Under the pieces are notes generated by a model, which was not told the DNA's origin, did no database searches, and was given only the letters and a program-made list of their open reading frames with translations. DNA of 64,000 nucleotides from contig NZ_JADPCJ010000004.1 in the NCBI RefSeq assembly GCF_015670795.1, positions 1 to 64,000 of the forward strand, given 5' to 3'. Origin of the DNA: Collinsella aerofaciens (GTDB lineage Bacteria > Actinomycetota > Coriobacteriia > Coriobacteriales > Coriobacteriaceae). The translations under genes and the position numbers were made by a program. Shown here in pieces: positions 55,393-63,725 of this stretch (its first letter is position 1; each line of letters begins with the position of its first letter).

Positions 55393-56028
55393 CTAAATCA
55401 ACTTTATGGGATGACGGATCACGGTCTTGAGCTTCTCCGGCGCGCACTTGCGCGGGTCGGAGAGGTAAATCTCGTGATGCAGACGGGCTTCGGAGAAGTC
55501 GGGGGCGTAGCCCCGTTCCGCCGCGAATGTGCGCATGGCGTCTATGGTCGCCGGCTCGTCGTCGTAAGGCCCGGTATGCATGCACTGAACGCAAAGGCCC
55601 TCGTCGACCCTCAGCAGCTCGACCGCCGAGAAGTCCAGCTTCTTCTTGGCGGCAGCTTCCGAAACTGCCCAGTCGAAGTCCTCGCGAGTGACGAAATCGG
55701 GCAGACGGATGCACGAGATGAAGTTGAAGTCATCCTTCCGCGCATAATCAATCTCGCCATCGGTGCGGTCTTGCCACCAGAAGCCCTCGAGAGGCGGCAC
55801 GACGAAGTCGAAATAGCCCTCGATTTCCCGCGGGCGCTTCTTCGACATCTTGATGGTATATGCGACGCCGTAGAGCAGCGGCAACGCGTTCTGGTACTCG
55901 CCGCCTTCGGCATTGGGATCGCCCTTGCCCCGCACGGCAACGTAGCTCATAGGCGGAACGGTTACGACGCCCGGCTTGCCCGACGGCCTGTAGAGCTCCC
56001 TGAACTCCTTCTTGAAATCGTACGCCAT
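55393..56028 (-). CDS. GyrI-like domain protein
   Basis: A 211-residue protein of the GyrI-like/SRPBCC ligand-binding superfamily: MAYDFKKEFRELYRPSGKPG, then VTVPPMSYVAVRGKGDPNAE and CVQCMHTGPYDDEPATIDAM. The conserved acidic residue expected in the small-molecule pocket is in the HTGPYDDEP segment. There is no DNA-binding domain, so it acts alone, perhaps against toxins or gyrase inhibitors. The ATG at 56028 has GGGAGG upstream. The promoter is the att-proximal module at 56053-56164, which carries a LexA-like box. Confidence 0.88.
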   Translation of the reverse strand: MAYDFKKEFRELYRPSGKPGVVTVPPMSYVAVRGKGDPNAEGGEYQNALPLLYGVAYTIKMSKKRPREIEGYFDFVVPPLEGFWWQDRTDGEIDYARKDDFNFISCIRLPDFVTREDFDWAVSEAAAKKKLDFSAVELLRVDEGLCVQCMHTGPYDDEPATIDAMRTFAAERGYAPDFSEARLHHEIYLSDPRKCAPEKLKTVIRHPIKLI

Positions 56029-56052
56029 CGCAACAAACCTCCCTGAGCTTGA

Positions 56053-56164
56053 GTTTCCGTCGATATCCGACCAAATATAGCAATGGGCGCGGCTTCGGAA
56101 GAGGCCGCGCCCATTGCAGGATATTATAACACAGAATCGAACGTTTGTTCTATTCCCACTCAAT
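56053..56164 (-). repeat. att-proximal module 2 (promoter, SOS-like box, hairpin)
   Basis: Second copy of the module at 48689-48797. On the reverse strand: core GAGTGGGAATAG (about 56150-56164), LexA-like GAACAAACGTTC (56139-56150), TATAAT with an AGAACA 17 bases before it, then the hairpin CAATGGGCGCGG...CCGCGCCCATTG (56081-56116). It reads directly into the GyrI-like gene. The core ctattcccactcaat differs slightly from copies A/B. The DNA between 56165 and 56278 shows no gene. Confidence 0.75.
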
Positions 56165-56278
56165 GAGGAGAAGCGTCCATAAGGTTTATGGTGTTGCTCT
56201 GATTCCATCACGTTGCATGCAGTGCGTGAGGATGTTCCGCAAAGTGGTACCCATTTGATACTCACTGGATAGCGTCAT

Positions 56279-58300
56279 TCACTCTTGTCCTTGTGGCATG
56301 CGGGTGAGGATATCATTAAGCATCTTCTCGTCGATCCAAGGCCAATCGACGAAATCCTCAACTCCACCTTTTCCGGTGAACACAGAGAGTTCCTCATTGA
56401 TTTTAAGAACAAGGCAAATGAGCAAAGTGAGCAAATAGCAGTAATCATGCTCAATCCCCTGCGAATTAGGATCACTGACGGCTCCGTCGGCGTGATCATA
56501 TCTGTTGCGAAGAGCCATTGAGTTGCTGAACTTGGCATCGTTAAACATGAAATTCATGTAGTCTGCCTCATTTGGAGTCAACAGGTGTTCTGAGTATTCC
56601 AGCATCCTCTCCGAAATTAATCCATCGACAGTTGCCTTGAGTTCTTCAGGCAGAAGACACATCGGGAAAGCGCCACGTTGCCAAACCCGGTAAAGCAGTT
56701 TCGTCTTGGGGGTTGCTTCGATGAAGCCATCAACGGAGATGCAGATAAACCCTTCGTTGACCAATTCTTCAAGTGAGGCTGAGCACCCTTCGTAAAAGTC
56801 GGCAATCGTCAAATCGTTTGTAGTGATTGCATCTATAAATGATCGAAAGCTACGATGGTCGGGGCAATGCGCAAGCATAGACTGGTCCGAGAACAACGCA
56901 TTCCCGTATCGGAACAAGCTCTTCCCTTCTACGAGGTATTTCTTCCCAAGAAGAGACGGCAGAGATTCAAAGTGCTTTATTTGCATGTGACGAAAATAGT
57001 CGCTGTCAATTTCACCGCGATCGACGAACAGCTGAAACGCTTTAACGACTCTCTCAATTTCGGGTCCGATTGATTTGCACTTATCAAACATGCTAGTTTC
57101 TTCGGTCGGCAAGCTAATCGAGAAGCCTGAAATGCCAAACTCATCTTCAATGTAGTCATTGAAAAACCACTCCACTGCTTCTTCTAATCTAGTTCCAGCT
57201 TCCAGAAGAAACCTTCTGTATGCTAGGACGATTGACAAGGCTTGAGTGTTGCGCATATTGAAGCTCATACTCTTTGGATACTCTTCGCGAACATGTACGC
57301 CAAGAGTTTCTACGAGGGCATTGCGTTCGTGCTTGTTAGAAGGCGCCATCAGCAAGCCGTGTGAATCTACGAAATCAAACACATAGATGAAGTTGTTCAA
57401 AATAGTTCCAGGATCTGTATATGCAGAAAGCCATTCAGCGCTGAATGAGAGGGTATAAGTGCTGCCTTTTACAGCGATTCCCTTGCATGGCTTCTGATCC
57501 GGCGAAATAAGAACGCCGACGCCGTATCTCATTGATGTGATTGCGTCACTTTGGAATAACTCGGCAGTCAATCTCGATGCGGACTTCTTTGCGCTAACCA
57601 AAACATCGGCAGAAGGCTTGTATGCATTGAGAGCTTCACGCGGCCAGGTCTCTAGGACGCGTACATAGTTAAGGTTTGCGTTGGGGCTCTCCAAATAAGA
57701 GAGCATCATTTCATCTATTGCAGGGTTCTTCAGCGATTTTGGAAGCACGATATACCCGTCAAAATGGTTATCCGAACCAAGCAACCTGATTATTAGTTCA
57801 GCGGCAATATTGGCGTTGTCGATAAACGCACTAGTGATTTCGGAATCAAACGCATCTACCAAGGGCTTGTGCTTAACGATATCTCCAAATGTATGGGGAT
57901 TGCCGAGCAATAGCCTCAAGAAGTCATCGCAATCGATCTGCTTATAAAGATCAGAAGCGACCAAGAAATCCCAGATTTGTTCGCAGTACTGAATCTCAAG
58001 CATGCCATACAAGTCCGTTATTGAAGCAGTTTTTAAGAGAAGCGATGCATGCTTGCAGGCAAGTCCAAAAAGAGTACGTGCCCTACTATGTAAAACGTCA
58101 ATCTGGCTCTCGGAGAAGATATGTTCGTGAACCTCGATGGTTCGTTTGCATTCGTGAACTTCTATGCAATCGTTTATATCTTTGATGTCCGCATCTTGCC
58201 AAGTTGTTAGGACCTCAATGACTCGATCTTTAAACCAAGCATATGCAAGGTCGTTTGACGGGTAGAACTGAGCCCTTTCCGCATTGAATTCAGCAGGCAT
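56279..58300 (-). CDS. Large HEPN-like protein of unknown function
   Basis: A 673-residue, AT-rich protein without signal or membrane segments. The first 480 residues are helical and unrecognised. Near the C-terminus, residues 590-625 (NSMALRNRYDHADGAVSDPN) carry an R-N-R-Y-D-H pattern (Arg598, His603). This fits the RX4-6H motif of HEPN RNases and the LRNRxxHG style of DUF4209-like proteins. HEPN proteins in mobile DNA are often anti-phage or abortive toxins; here that is inference. It follows an XRE regulator by 13 bases, although that gene is much GC-richer. The start ATG at 58300 has a weak ribosome site. Confidence 0.65.
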   Translation of the reverse strand: MPAEFNAERAQFYPSNDLAYAWFKDRVIEVLTTWQDADIKDINDCIEVHECKRTIEVHEHIFSESQIDVLHSRARTLFGLACKHASLLLKTASITDLYGMLEIQYCEQIWDFLVASDLYKQIDCDDFLRLLLGNPHTFGDIVKHKPLVDAFDSEITSAFIDNANIAAELIIRLLGSDNHFDGYIVLPKSLKNPAIDEMMLSYLESPNANLNYVRVLETWPREALNAYKPSADVLVSAKKSASRLTAELFQSDAITSMRYGVGVLISPDQKPCKGIAVKGSTYTLSFSAEWLSAYTDPGTILNNFIYVFDFVDSHGLLMAPSNKHERNALVETLGVHVREEYPKSMSFNMRNTQALSIVLAYRRFLLEAGTRLEEAVEWFFNDYIEDEFGISGFSISLPTEETSMFDKCKSIGPEIERVVKAFQLFVDRGEIDSDYFRHMQIKHFESLPSLLGKKYLVEGKSLFRYGNALFSDQSMLAHCPDHRSFRSFIDAITTNDLTIADFYEGCSASLEELVNEGFICISVDGFIEATPKTKLLYRVWQRGAFPMCLLPEELKATVDGLISERMLEYSEHLLTPNEADYMNFMFNDAKFSNSMALRNRYDHADGAVSDPNSQGIEHDYCYLLTLLICLVLKINEELSVFTGKGGVEDFVDWPWIDEKMLNDILTRMPQGQE

Positions 58301-58313
58301 TCAATCGTCCAAT

Positions 58314-58763
58314 CTACAGAACCTTCTTCCCCGGCGAGTACGAGTCCTTCCAGTCCTCGTACTCCTCCTGGGTGATCTTCCCGGCTTCGAGTTCGGCGCG
58401 CTTCTCGCCCCAGTCGATGAGGGCGAGCTCGATGGCCGACCCCGGCCTTGTCGCGCGAATCGCGGCCTCGCCCTTTACGGGCTCTAGCCCATGCGCGTCC
58501 TCCAGCTGGAACAGCAGGTGGATCACCTCGGGGTGCGTCCTCGTCTTGCAGTCCGCAAACGCCTCGGGCTTCACGCCCAGCGCTTTGGCCATGAGCTTCA
58601 CCTGCGTCTCGCTGGGCATGCGGTAGCCCAGCTCATAGCTGCGCATGGCGGACTCAGTGAGCCCCGCCTTCTCGGCCAGCTCGCGCTGGGTCATGCCCCT
58701 GCGCTCCCTGACCTCCCGGATCTTCGCGCCGACCTCTTTGCGGTCCTTCTCGCTCGGCCTCAT
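58314..58763 (-). CDS. XRE-family transcriptional regulator
   Basis: A 149-residue protein with an N-terminal helix-turn-helix (IREVRERRGMTQRELAEKAG, then LTESAMRSYELGYRMPSETQ) and a helical C-terminal part of unknown role. Such regulators sit next to integrases or toxin genes. It is divergent from xis/int over a region with repeated CGTAAGG operator-like sites and leads into the HEPN-like gene. The ATG at 58763 follows AAGGGG. Confidence 0.9.
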   Translation of the reverse strand: MRPSEKDRKEVGAKIREVRERRGMTQRELAEKAGLTESAMRSYELGYRMPSETQVKLMAKALGVKPEAFADCKTRTHPEVIHLLFQLEDAHGLEPVKGEAAIRATRPGSAIELALIDWGEKRAELEAGKITQEEYEDWKDSYSPGKKVL

Positions 58764-58826
58764 GCAAGCCCCTTCTCGCTACTTAAGTCCCTGTAAGCCC
58801 TCTGGAGCCATGATACATCACATTTT

Positions 58827-58907
58827 CGTAAGGACATAGTGGATTTACGTTGACCTTACGTAATCGTGATGCTACAGTGCGCAGCAGATGATTATGGATA
58901 CGTAAGG
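58827..58907 (+). promoter_or_regulatory. xis-int promoter with XRE operator repeats
   Basis: CGTAAGG (58827), CCTTACG (58854) and CGTAAGG (58901) repeat across the divergent gap. TTGACC (58850-58855) and TACAGT (58873-58878) are 17 bases apart and overlap the middle site. A regulator bound there would block xis-int transcription. Confidence 0.65.
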
Positions 58908-58965
58908 TTGCGCAAGCGACGGAAGGAGGACACATGGAAGAGAGGATGCTGGGCGCCACGGACTC

Positions 58966-59142
58966 ATGCGAAGGCTGAAAGTGTCGAGGTCCTACGCCTA
59001 CAAGCTCATCAGCCGGCTCAACGAGGAGATGGCCGCTGCCGGCAACATCACCATCCCGGGCAAGGTGAGCGAATCGTACCTAGAGCAGCGCCTGTTCACG
59101 CTGCCGAACACCGAGGGGGCGGAGCGCAATGGCCGTGACTAA
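58966..59142 (+). CDS. xis: Excisionase-like protein, probably frameshifted at its start
   Basis: A 58-residue helical protein: MRRLKVSRSYAYKLISRLNE, then EMAAAGNITIPGKVSESYLE. This is the winged-helix core of Tn916/ICE-type excisionases (VSRSYAYKxIxxLNxEL). Homologues begin about ten residues earlier. The good ribosome site GGAAGGAGG lies before an ATG at 58934, whose frame (MEERMLGATDSCEG) stops after 14 residues, one base out of register. So the gene is either disabled by a one-base deletion near 58963 or uses the inner ATG at 58966. It overlaps the integrase start by 14 bases. Confidence 0.75.
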   Translation: MRRLKVSRSYAYKLISRLNEEMAAAGNITIPGKVSESYLEQRLFTLPNTEGAERNGRD

Positions 59143-60208
59143 GGACCCCGAGCGCGGCACGTGGACTGTGCAGTGCTGGCACCGCGACTGGCAGGGCGCG
59201 CGCCGCAAGAAGACCAAGCGCAGCTTCAAGTCGCGCGCCTCGACGCTCGCGTGGGAGCGCGACTTCGCCGCCCGCAGCGCCGGCGCCATCGACATGCGCT
59301 TCGGCGACTTCTTCGACGTCTACACCGAGGACGTGAAGCCACGCCTGAAGCTCAACACGTGGCTTAGCAAGGAACACATGGTGCGTACCAAGACCATGCC
59401 GTACTTCGAGGACAAGGCCGTCAACGCCATCACGCCCGCTGACATCGTGAAGTGCCAGAACGAGCTGCTGGCCATGACCGACGGGGAGGGCAGGCCCTAT
59501 TCCCCCACCTACCTGCACTCCATCACCAACCAGATGAGCGCCATCATGAACCACGCAGTCAGGCTCTACGGTCTGCGCTCCAACCCCATGCACAAGGTCG
59601 AGCGCATCGGCTCCAAGCGCGCCGGCGAGATGCTCTACTGGACCAAGGACGAGTACCTGGAGTTCTCGCGCGAGGTTATGGACAAGCCCGACTCGTTCCT
59701 GGCGTTCGAGGTCCTGTACTGGACCGGCGTGCGTGTGGGCGAGCTGCTGGCGCTCACGCCCGCGAATTTCGACCTCGACCCCGCGCGCCCCATGGTGAGC
59801 ATCACCAAGAGCTACCAGCGCCTGCAGTGCAGAGACGTTGTCACATCGCCTAAGACGAAGAAGTCCGAGCGCAGGATCCTGATGCCCAGGTTTCTGGCAG
59901 ACGAGGTGCGCGACCACCTGCAGCTCTTCCCGAAGGGCGCAAGTGAGCGCGTCTTCGCGTTCACGAAGGGCTACCTGCACCACAAGATGGACCGTGGCTC
60001 GCGCGCCGCCGGCGTGAAGCGCATCCGCATCCACGACCTGCGGCATTCCCACGTGTCGCTGCTCATCGACATGGGCTACTCTGCCGTGGCGATCGCCGAC
60101 AGGCTGGGGCATGAGAGCAGCGAGGTGACGCTGACGTACGCGCACATGTTCCCGAGCGTGCAGACCAGCATGGCGGCGGACCTCGAGAAGGCGGGAGGAA
60201 AGAGATGA
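59129..60208 (+). CDS. int: Tyrosine-type integrase
   Basis: A 359-residue site-specific recombinase. The N-terminal AP2-like/SAM-like DNA binding part reads WTVQCWHRDWQGARRKKTKR and YFEDKAVNAITPADIVKCQN. The catalytic residues are visible: Arg in YWTGVRVGELLALT, the His-x-x-Arg in RIHDLRHSHVSLLI, His in LGHESSEVTLTYAHMFP, and the nucleophile Tyr in that last segment. Length is typical of ICE/phage integrases. It is preceded by xis and followed by a mobC remnant. Its target is probably one of the TCCCACTC cores. Confidence 0.95.
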   Translation: MAVTKDPERGTWTVQCWHRDWQGARRKKTKRSFKSRASTLAWERDFAARSAGAIDMRFGDFFDVYTEDVKPRLKLNTWLSKEHMVRTKTMPYFEDKAVNAITPADIVKCQNELLAMTDGEGRPYSPTYLHSITNQMSAIMNHAVRLYGLRSNPMHKVERIGSKRAGEMLYWTKDEYLEFSREVMDKPDSFLAFEVLYWTGVRVGELLALTPANFDLDPARPMVSITKSYQRLQCRDVVTSPKTKKSERRILMPRFLADEVRDHLQLFPKGASERVFAFTKGYLHHKMDRGSRAAGVKRIRIHDLRHSHVSLLIDMGYSAVAIADRLGHESSEVTLTYAHMFPSVQTSMAADLEKAGGKR

Positions 60209-60584
60209 GCATGAGGAGCAACGACAGGTGCGGGCGCTGACGCAGCCGCACGGTGGCGTTCCGCGCGTCGGACGAGGAGGCGCGCGAGCTCGACGCGCTG
60301 GTGGCGCTGGGCGGGCTTTCCAAGCAGGACTACATCATGCGGCGGCTCCTCTGCCGCGACGTCGTGGTGGTGCCCTCCTCGCGGGTGCTGAGGCCCTGGA
60401 GGATACATCGCGCGAGGTCCTGGGAGAGCTCAGGCGGCTCGACGACGCCCGCGAGGTGCCGCTCGAGCTGCGGGAGGCCATGGGCGTGCTGGCGCGCACG
60501 CTGGAGGGGCTGGGAAGCCCGGAGGCGATCCCCGAGGCTACGATGGCCGACGACGCCATGGCGAGCATGGAGCGGGGCGACTGA
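60205..60584 (+). pseudogene. mobC: MobC-like mobilisation protein, broken
   Basis: The start overlaps the int stop (ATGA). The frame meets TGA after 11 codons, continues as RTVAFRASDEEARELDALVA, LSKQDYIMRRLLCRDVVVVP, and is then lost near 60395. The next frame picks up GAEALEDTSREVLGELRRLD and ends EGLGSPEAIPEATM. Read together it is a relaxosome accessory protein (MobC type). One nonsense and one frame error make it inactive. No relaxase follows, so the element cannot mobilise itself. Confidence 0.75.
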
Positions 60585-60585
60585 C

Positions 60586-61305
60586 GTGGTCGAGCCGCTT
60601 CAGACCGTCGATGCCAACTGGCTCATCCAGCAGCCCCGCCGCGAGCCCGTGTGGGTGGTGGAGGACCTGATGCCGGCGGGCCTGCACCTGCTCACCGGAG
60701 CCCCGAAGATCGGTAAGAGCTGGCTCGTGCTCGACCTAGCGCTCGCCGTGAGCGCTGGCAGGCCCTTCTGGGGCTATGCCACGCGCCGGTGCGGCGTGCT
60801 CTATCTGGTGCTCGAGGACACGCTCGCGCGCATCCAGGGCCGCATGTGGGGCCTCTCCGACACGGCGAGCGAGCGCCTCTGCTTCGCGCTCAACTCGCGA
60901 AGCATCGCCGACGGGCTCGTGGATCAGCTGGACGATTTCGCGGAGGGGCACGAGGACACCGGTCTCGTGATCGTCGACACCCTGCAGAAGGTGCGCGCGC
61001 TCAAGGGCTTCGCAGACGAGTATGGGCTGGCGATCCTCGCGGTGCACCACACGCGCAAGACGGGCGACGACGACGTTTTCAACACCGTGTCGGGCACCAC
61101 GTGCACCACCGGCAGCGCGGACTCGACCTTCGTGCTCGCCAAGCAGGGCAGGGCAAGCGAGTACGCGACGCTCTCCCTCACCGGTCGTGACGTCGAGTTC
61201 CAGGAGCTGAAGCTGCGGTTTAACGACTCGCCTATAAAGAATGGCTCCCGCAGTCGCAGGAGCCATCCGAATCTCGCATACAAGTCACAAAAGGCTTGCG
61301 TGTAA
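60586..61305 (+). CDS. AAA (RepA-like) ATPase, probably truncated
   Basis: A 239-residue P-loop ATPase of the AAA_25/RecA-like RepA class. Walker A is LTGAPKIGKSWLVLDLALAV, Walker B GLVIVDTLQKVR, then ILAVHHTRK and TCTTGSADSTFVL as sensor segments. The C-terminal DNA-binding part expected for plasmid or ICE ATPases is replaced by NGSRSRRSHPNLAYKSQKAC, which coincides with a small inverted repeat. The start is probably the GTG at 60586, two bases after the mobC remnant stop. It likely served replication of the element. Confidence 0.75.
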   Translation: MVEPLQTVDANWLIQQPRREPVWVVEDLMPAGLHLLTGAPKIGKSWLVLDLALAVSAGRPFWGYATRRCGVLYLVLEDTLARIQGRMWGLSDTASERLCFALNSRSIADGLVDQLDDFAEGHEDTGLVIVDTLQKVRALKGFADEYGLAILAVHHTRKTGDDDVFNTVSGTTCTTGSADSTFVLAKQGRASEYATLSLTGRDVEFQELKLRFNDSPIKNGSRSRRSHPNLAYKSQKACV

Positions 61306-61387
61306 ACCATCATAATCGGACGTAAGAAATGCTAAGAGAATCAATCCAAAAACAACCAAAAGACGGCTGGGGAAATGCACCCCTTCG

Positions 61388-61402
61388 TCATTCCCACTCG
61401 AT
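61388..61402 (-). other. Candidate integration core (att-like), copy D
   Basis: The bases tcattcccactcgat share TTCCCACTC with the core at 56150 and lie 83 bases past the truncated element ATPase. Reverse-strand reading gives VQEAALDLIIEWE-stop, a short open run ending in the same EWE codons. The two cores would bound a 5.2 kb integrase element. Confidence 0.5.
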
Positions 61403-62012
61403 GATCAAATCGAGTGCCGCTTCTTGTACCAACTCGCGCTCTCACCTGCAGTTTCGCTTATCCCCCGGCGCCCGGAAAGCGCCCGAAACCCGTGCACCAG
61501 CCGGTTCCGGGAATGGTACACGGGTTGCGCCACCCATGCCCGTGACGGCAGCCGGTACACGCCGGCGGACCATCCTACCTGCGGAAACGACCGTGAGGAA
61601 TAATCGCCGGCGCAAGAAGCGCGGGCAAGCCGGTTTCTCCAGCGCGCAAGGTCCGGGCGGGCTGGTGAGAATAATCGGCAACTTTCGGGAATAATTGAGA
61701 TGACCTGCGCAAACAGCTCGTCGGAGAGGCAGTTTCCCGACGTCACTTCCAAGCCATCTGCCACCAGCGGAATAATCCTGCGCCAGCTGGAACGCATCCG
61801 GAGGCAGCGGGGCCCTCAACGGCCGATCTCGTCCGATGCATCCTCCGATTGCCCAGAAGGCGCCCAGCGCCGCGGAGCTCACCGACCAACGGGCGAGGCG
61901 TTCGGGCACCGTCAGCCGCAAAATGCAGCACTCGGAACCAGGCCACCTTGAAGCCCGGTCCAAACGGTGGCAGAATAAGCCTGCCGAAAGGCGGAAGCCC
62001 TAGGTGTCAGAT
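61403..62012. other. Decayed GC-rich stretch, no gene recognised
   Basis: Several open frames of 100-170 codons overlap on both strands, but none has start, ribosome site and plausible composition. The string GAATAATC or a close variant occurs at about 61600, 61670, 61690 and 61770. It is likely old element DNA. Confidence 0.45.
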
Positions 62013-62045
62013 TGGCGAGGTACGTACCTCGCCATTTCCTTTTTC
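62013..62045 (+). terminator. Palindrome with T-rich tail
   Basis: A perfect 20-base palindrome GGCGAGGTAC/GTACCTCGCC without a loop is followed by ATTTCCTTTTT. It looks like a rho-independent terminator or a protein-binding site. Confidence 0.5.
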
Positions 62046-62057
62046 TGGAGATTAATC

Positions 62058-62186
62058 TTGCCGGGCCGCTTGAACCTCTATATCAACGAATCCGGGGGCC
62101 AGGACCTCTCCGAGGGCCTCTACCTCGTCGCGGTCGTGCTGCACGACATCCTAGACTCCGTTCTTGCCCGGAACGTTACCGACTAA
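62058..62186 (+). pseudogene. DUF3800 protein N-terminal fragment
   Basis: A 42-residue stump from a TTG: MPGRLNLYINESGGQDLSEG, then LYLVAVVLHD. This is the start of DUF3800 (RNase-H-like) proteins, which normally have about 200-250 residues and begin YxDESG. It stops after ARNVTD. Such proteins are frequent in mobile DNA. Confidence 0.7.
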
Positions 62187-62418
62187 CGCGCCGGGACTTC
62201 AGGCAGTCCTACCTGAAGCAGCTCGCGAGGAAACGGCTCTCCTAGCAGAGCGGCGCGGACGCGCCCGGCGGGTCGCGCAGGGTGCCGGACCGCGCTCGCC
62301 GACGAAGCGGCTCGCCTCTTTCGGGAAAGACCCCGAGATACAGTAACGCCGGGGAAAAGCGCCCCGGCACCTGGAGGCCGTCCTATCGGAATCGCTGGGT
62401 TTGCTAGAATAGCCTCAG

Positions 62419-62695
62419 ATGTCAAAACCCATGGGCTTCATGGGCGGGATTGCGAGCGCGATTCTGCCCTATTTTTATCGTCAACCTGCTGTTCGTAGAC
62501 CCGCCCAGATGCACCGAGCGCTACCACCTGGAGCAGGAGCGCGCCTTCAACGAGTAGCTCGAGCGCGAGCGGACGCACGCGGAGGAGTCCGCCGAGCTCG
62601 ACGAGGTACGGCGCAAGCGGGACATGATGCGGCAGCGCAACTCTCGCCTGTGCAGGAAGTACGGGCTGAAGGGACGGCGGGAGCGGAAGGGTTGA
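62419..62695 (+). pseudogene. Broken small membrane/coiled-coil protein
   Basis: The first frame begins MSKPMGFMGGIASAILPYF. Another frame then gives FIVNLLFVDPPRCTERYHLE, QERAFNE and, after a TAG, LERERTHAEESAELDEVRRK, RDMMRQRNSRLCRKYGLKGR. The sum looks like one helix followed by a charged coiled coil, damaged by a frameshift and a stop codon. Family unknown. Confidence 0.55.
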
Positions 62696-62797
62696 GCTCT
62701 TGCGTGTCGGCCATGCTCGCCTCCAATCTCACGCCTTGTCAGCGGTAAAATTGCACATATTGGAATACCGGCCAACTGAACTGTATTGAGGTGATTC

Positions 62798-63067
62798 ATG
62801 GACGACTTATCTGTGCAGGTGCCACTTTCATGCCCCACGTGTGGCTGCACTGAGTTCTCCGAGGTATCTGGCCAAGATCAGGACTCGGCTGATGAGCGAC
62901 GTTTCATCTGCGCGCATTGTGGAGTGGCAATCTCCAGAGATCAGCTTACTGAAGCGAACTCGGCATCAATCGACGCGACAATCCAGGATATGGGCGACGA
63001 CATCATTTCGGCGCTTTCGAAGGATTTGAAGAAGGCGCTGAAGCGAAAGGGCTGGAAGGTCAAATGA
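62798..63067 (+). CDS. Zinc-ribbon protein (ECs_2282-like)
   Basis: An 89-residue protein. Two CxxC pairs (LSCPTCGCTEFSEVSG and FICAHCGVAISRDQL) form a zinc ribbon. A helical tail rich in Lys (ALSKDLKKALKRKGWKVK) follows. It resembles the ECs_2282 family of small putative zinc-binding proteins. The start ATG follows GAGGTGATTC. It overlaps the next gene by four bases, so the two act together. Confidence 0.8.
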   Translation: MDDLSVQVPLSCPTCGCTEFSEVSGQDQDSADERRFICAHCGVAISRDQLTEANSASIDATIQDMGDDIISALSKDLKKALKRKGWKVK

Positions 63068-63555
63068 CTGGAGATTCGCAATTAATCACCTTTGCCCCCA
63101 TCGTCATATCGGCGCTCAGCCTTATCCTCGCCGTCGTTTCTTTCGTTTTGAACTACAGGCTGAGCCTGCATGACAAGAAGCGAGGCGAGCAGCTTGAGAA
63201 TCTGCAGCTCAAACTTCATGAGTTGCAGCTTCAGAGAGAGGAAGAAACCGCAGAGAGAAGATCATCCTCCAAGGTGGAAGCCCGCTACGTCCGTATTGGA
63301 TTAAAAGGGCACCGCATACGAGTTTCGAACACGGGTGGCACCACCGTAACCAATGTTACCTGTGAGTATGACGAGAATGCCGGACCCTATGCTTTCATAC
63401 AGGATAAAGAGCCTTACGAGCGGCTCGAACCTGGCGAGAGCTTCGATGAAACCATCTTCTTTGCCGACGGCTCTACCAGCAAATTCACGGTCAAGACGCG
63501 CTGGATCGGGGAAGATGGCAAAGAACGCAGCAGGGATAACATCGTCTCTGTTTAG
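63064..63555 (+). CDS. Membrane-anchored coiled-coil protein, partner of the zinc-ribbon gene
   Basis: A 163-residue protein: an N-terminal helix (IVISALSLILAVVSFVLNYR), a charged coiled coil (GEQLENLQLKLHELQLQREE) and a C-terminal beta domain (VRIGLKGHRIRVSNTGGTTV and YERLEPGESFDETIFFADGS) of possible Ig-like fold. The ATGA overlap with the zinc-ribbon gene sets the start. The pair is of unknown function and lies in mobile DNA, so an accessory or defence role is possible. Confidence 0.75.
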   Translation: MTGDSQLITFAPIVISALSLILAVVSFVLNYRLSLHDKKRGEQLENLQLKLHELQLQREEETAERRSSSKVEARYVRIGLKGHRIRVSNTGGTTVTNVTCEYDENAGPYAFIQDKEPYERLEPGESFDETIFFADGSTSKFTVKTRWIGEDGKERSRDNIVSV

Positions 63556-63609
63556 CCAGTTGGCGCGTTAGGAAGCGGGAGCGTCGCTAGGCGATAGAAT
63601 ATGGGGGAA

Positions 63610-63667
63610 GGCGGAGCACGCCCCGACGGAAACGACGGGACACGGCTCCGCCTTTTCCATGCCTTTG
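63610..63667 (+). terminator. Rho-independent terminator of the zinc-ribbon pair
   Basis: Eight-base arms GGCGGAGC and GCTCCGCC enclose 37 bases, and TTTTCC follows, about 50 bases past the stop codon. Confidence 0.6.
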
Positions 63668-63725
63668 TGACGTGCCGCGAGAATCCACCGTGAGAGAACT
63701 GACGAGTTTCACGGGGGTGATACGC

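Noticed and set aside
58866-59138. 90-codon frame over the xis region
   Set aside because: Its translation is Gln/His/Arg-rich and unrelated to any family, whereas the overlapping frame from 58966 gives a clear excisionase core.
61388-61440. 3' end of guaA itself
   Set aside because: Only the last codons (IEWE-stop) fit; upstream residues VQEAALDL do not resemble GMP synthase and a stop codon lies in frame just before, so the true target gene is not in the window.
61600-61780. Repeated GAATAATC strings as a repeat array
   Set aside because: Spacing is irregular and the copies are only eight bases, so chance in decayed DNA is a sufficient explanation.
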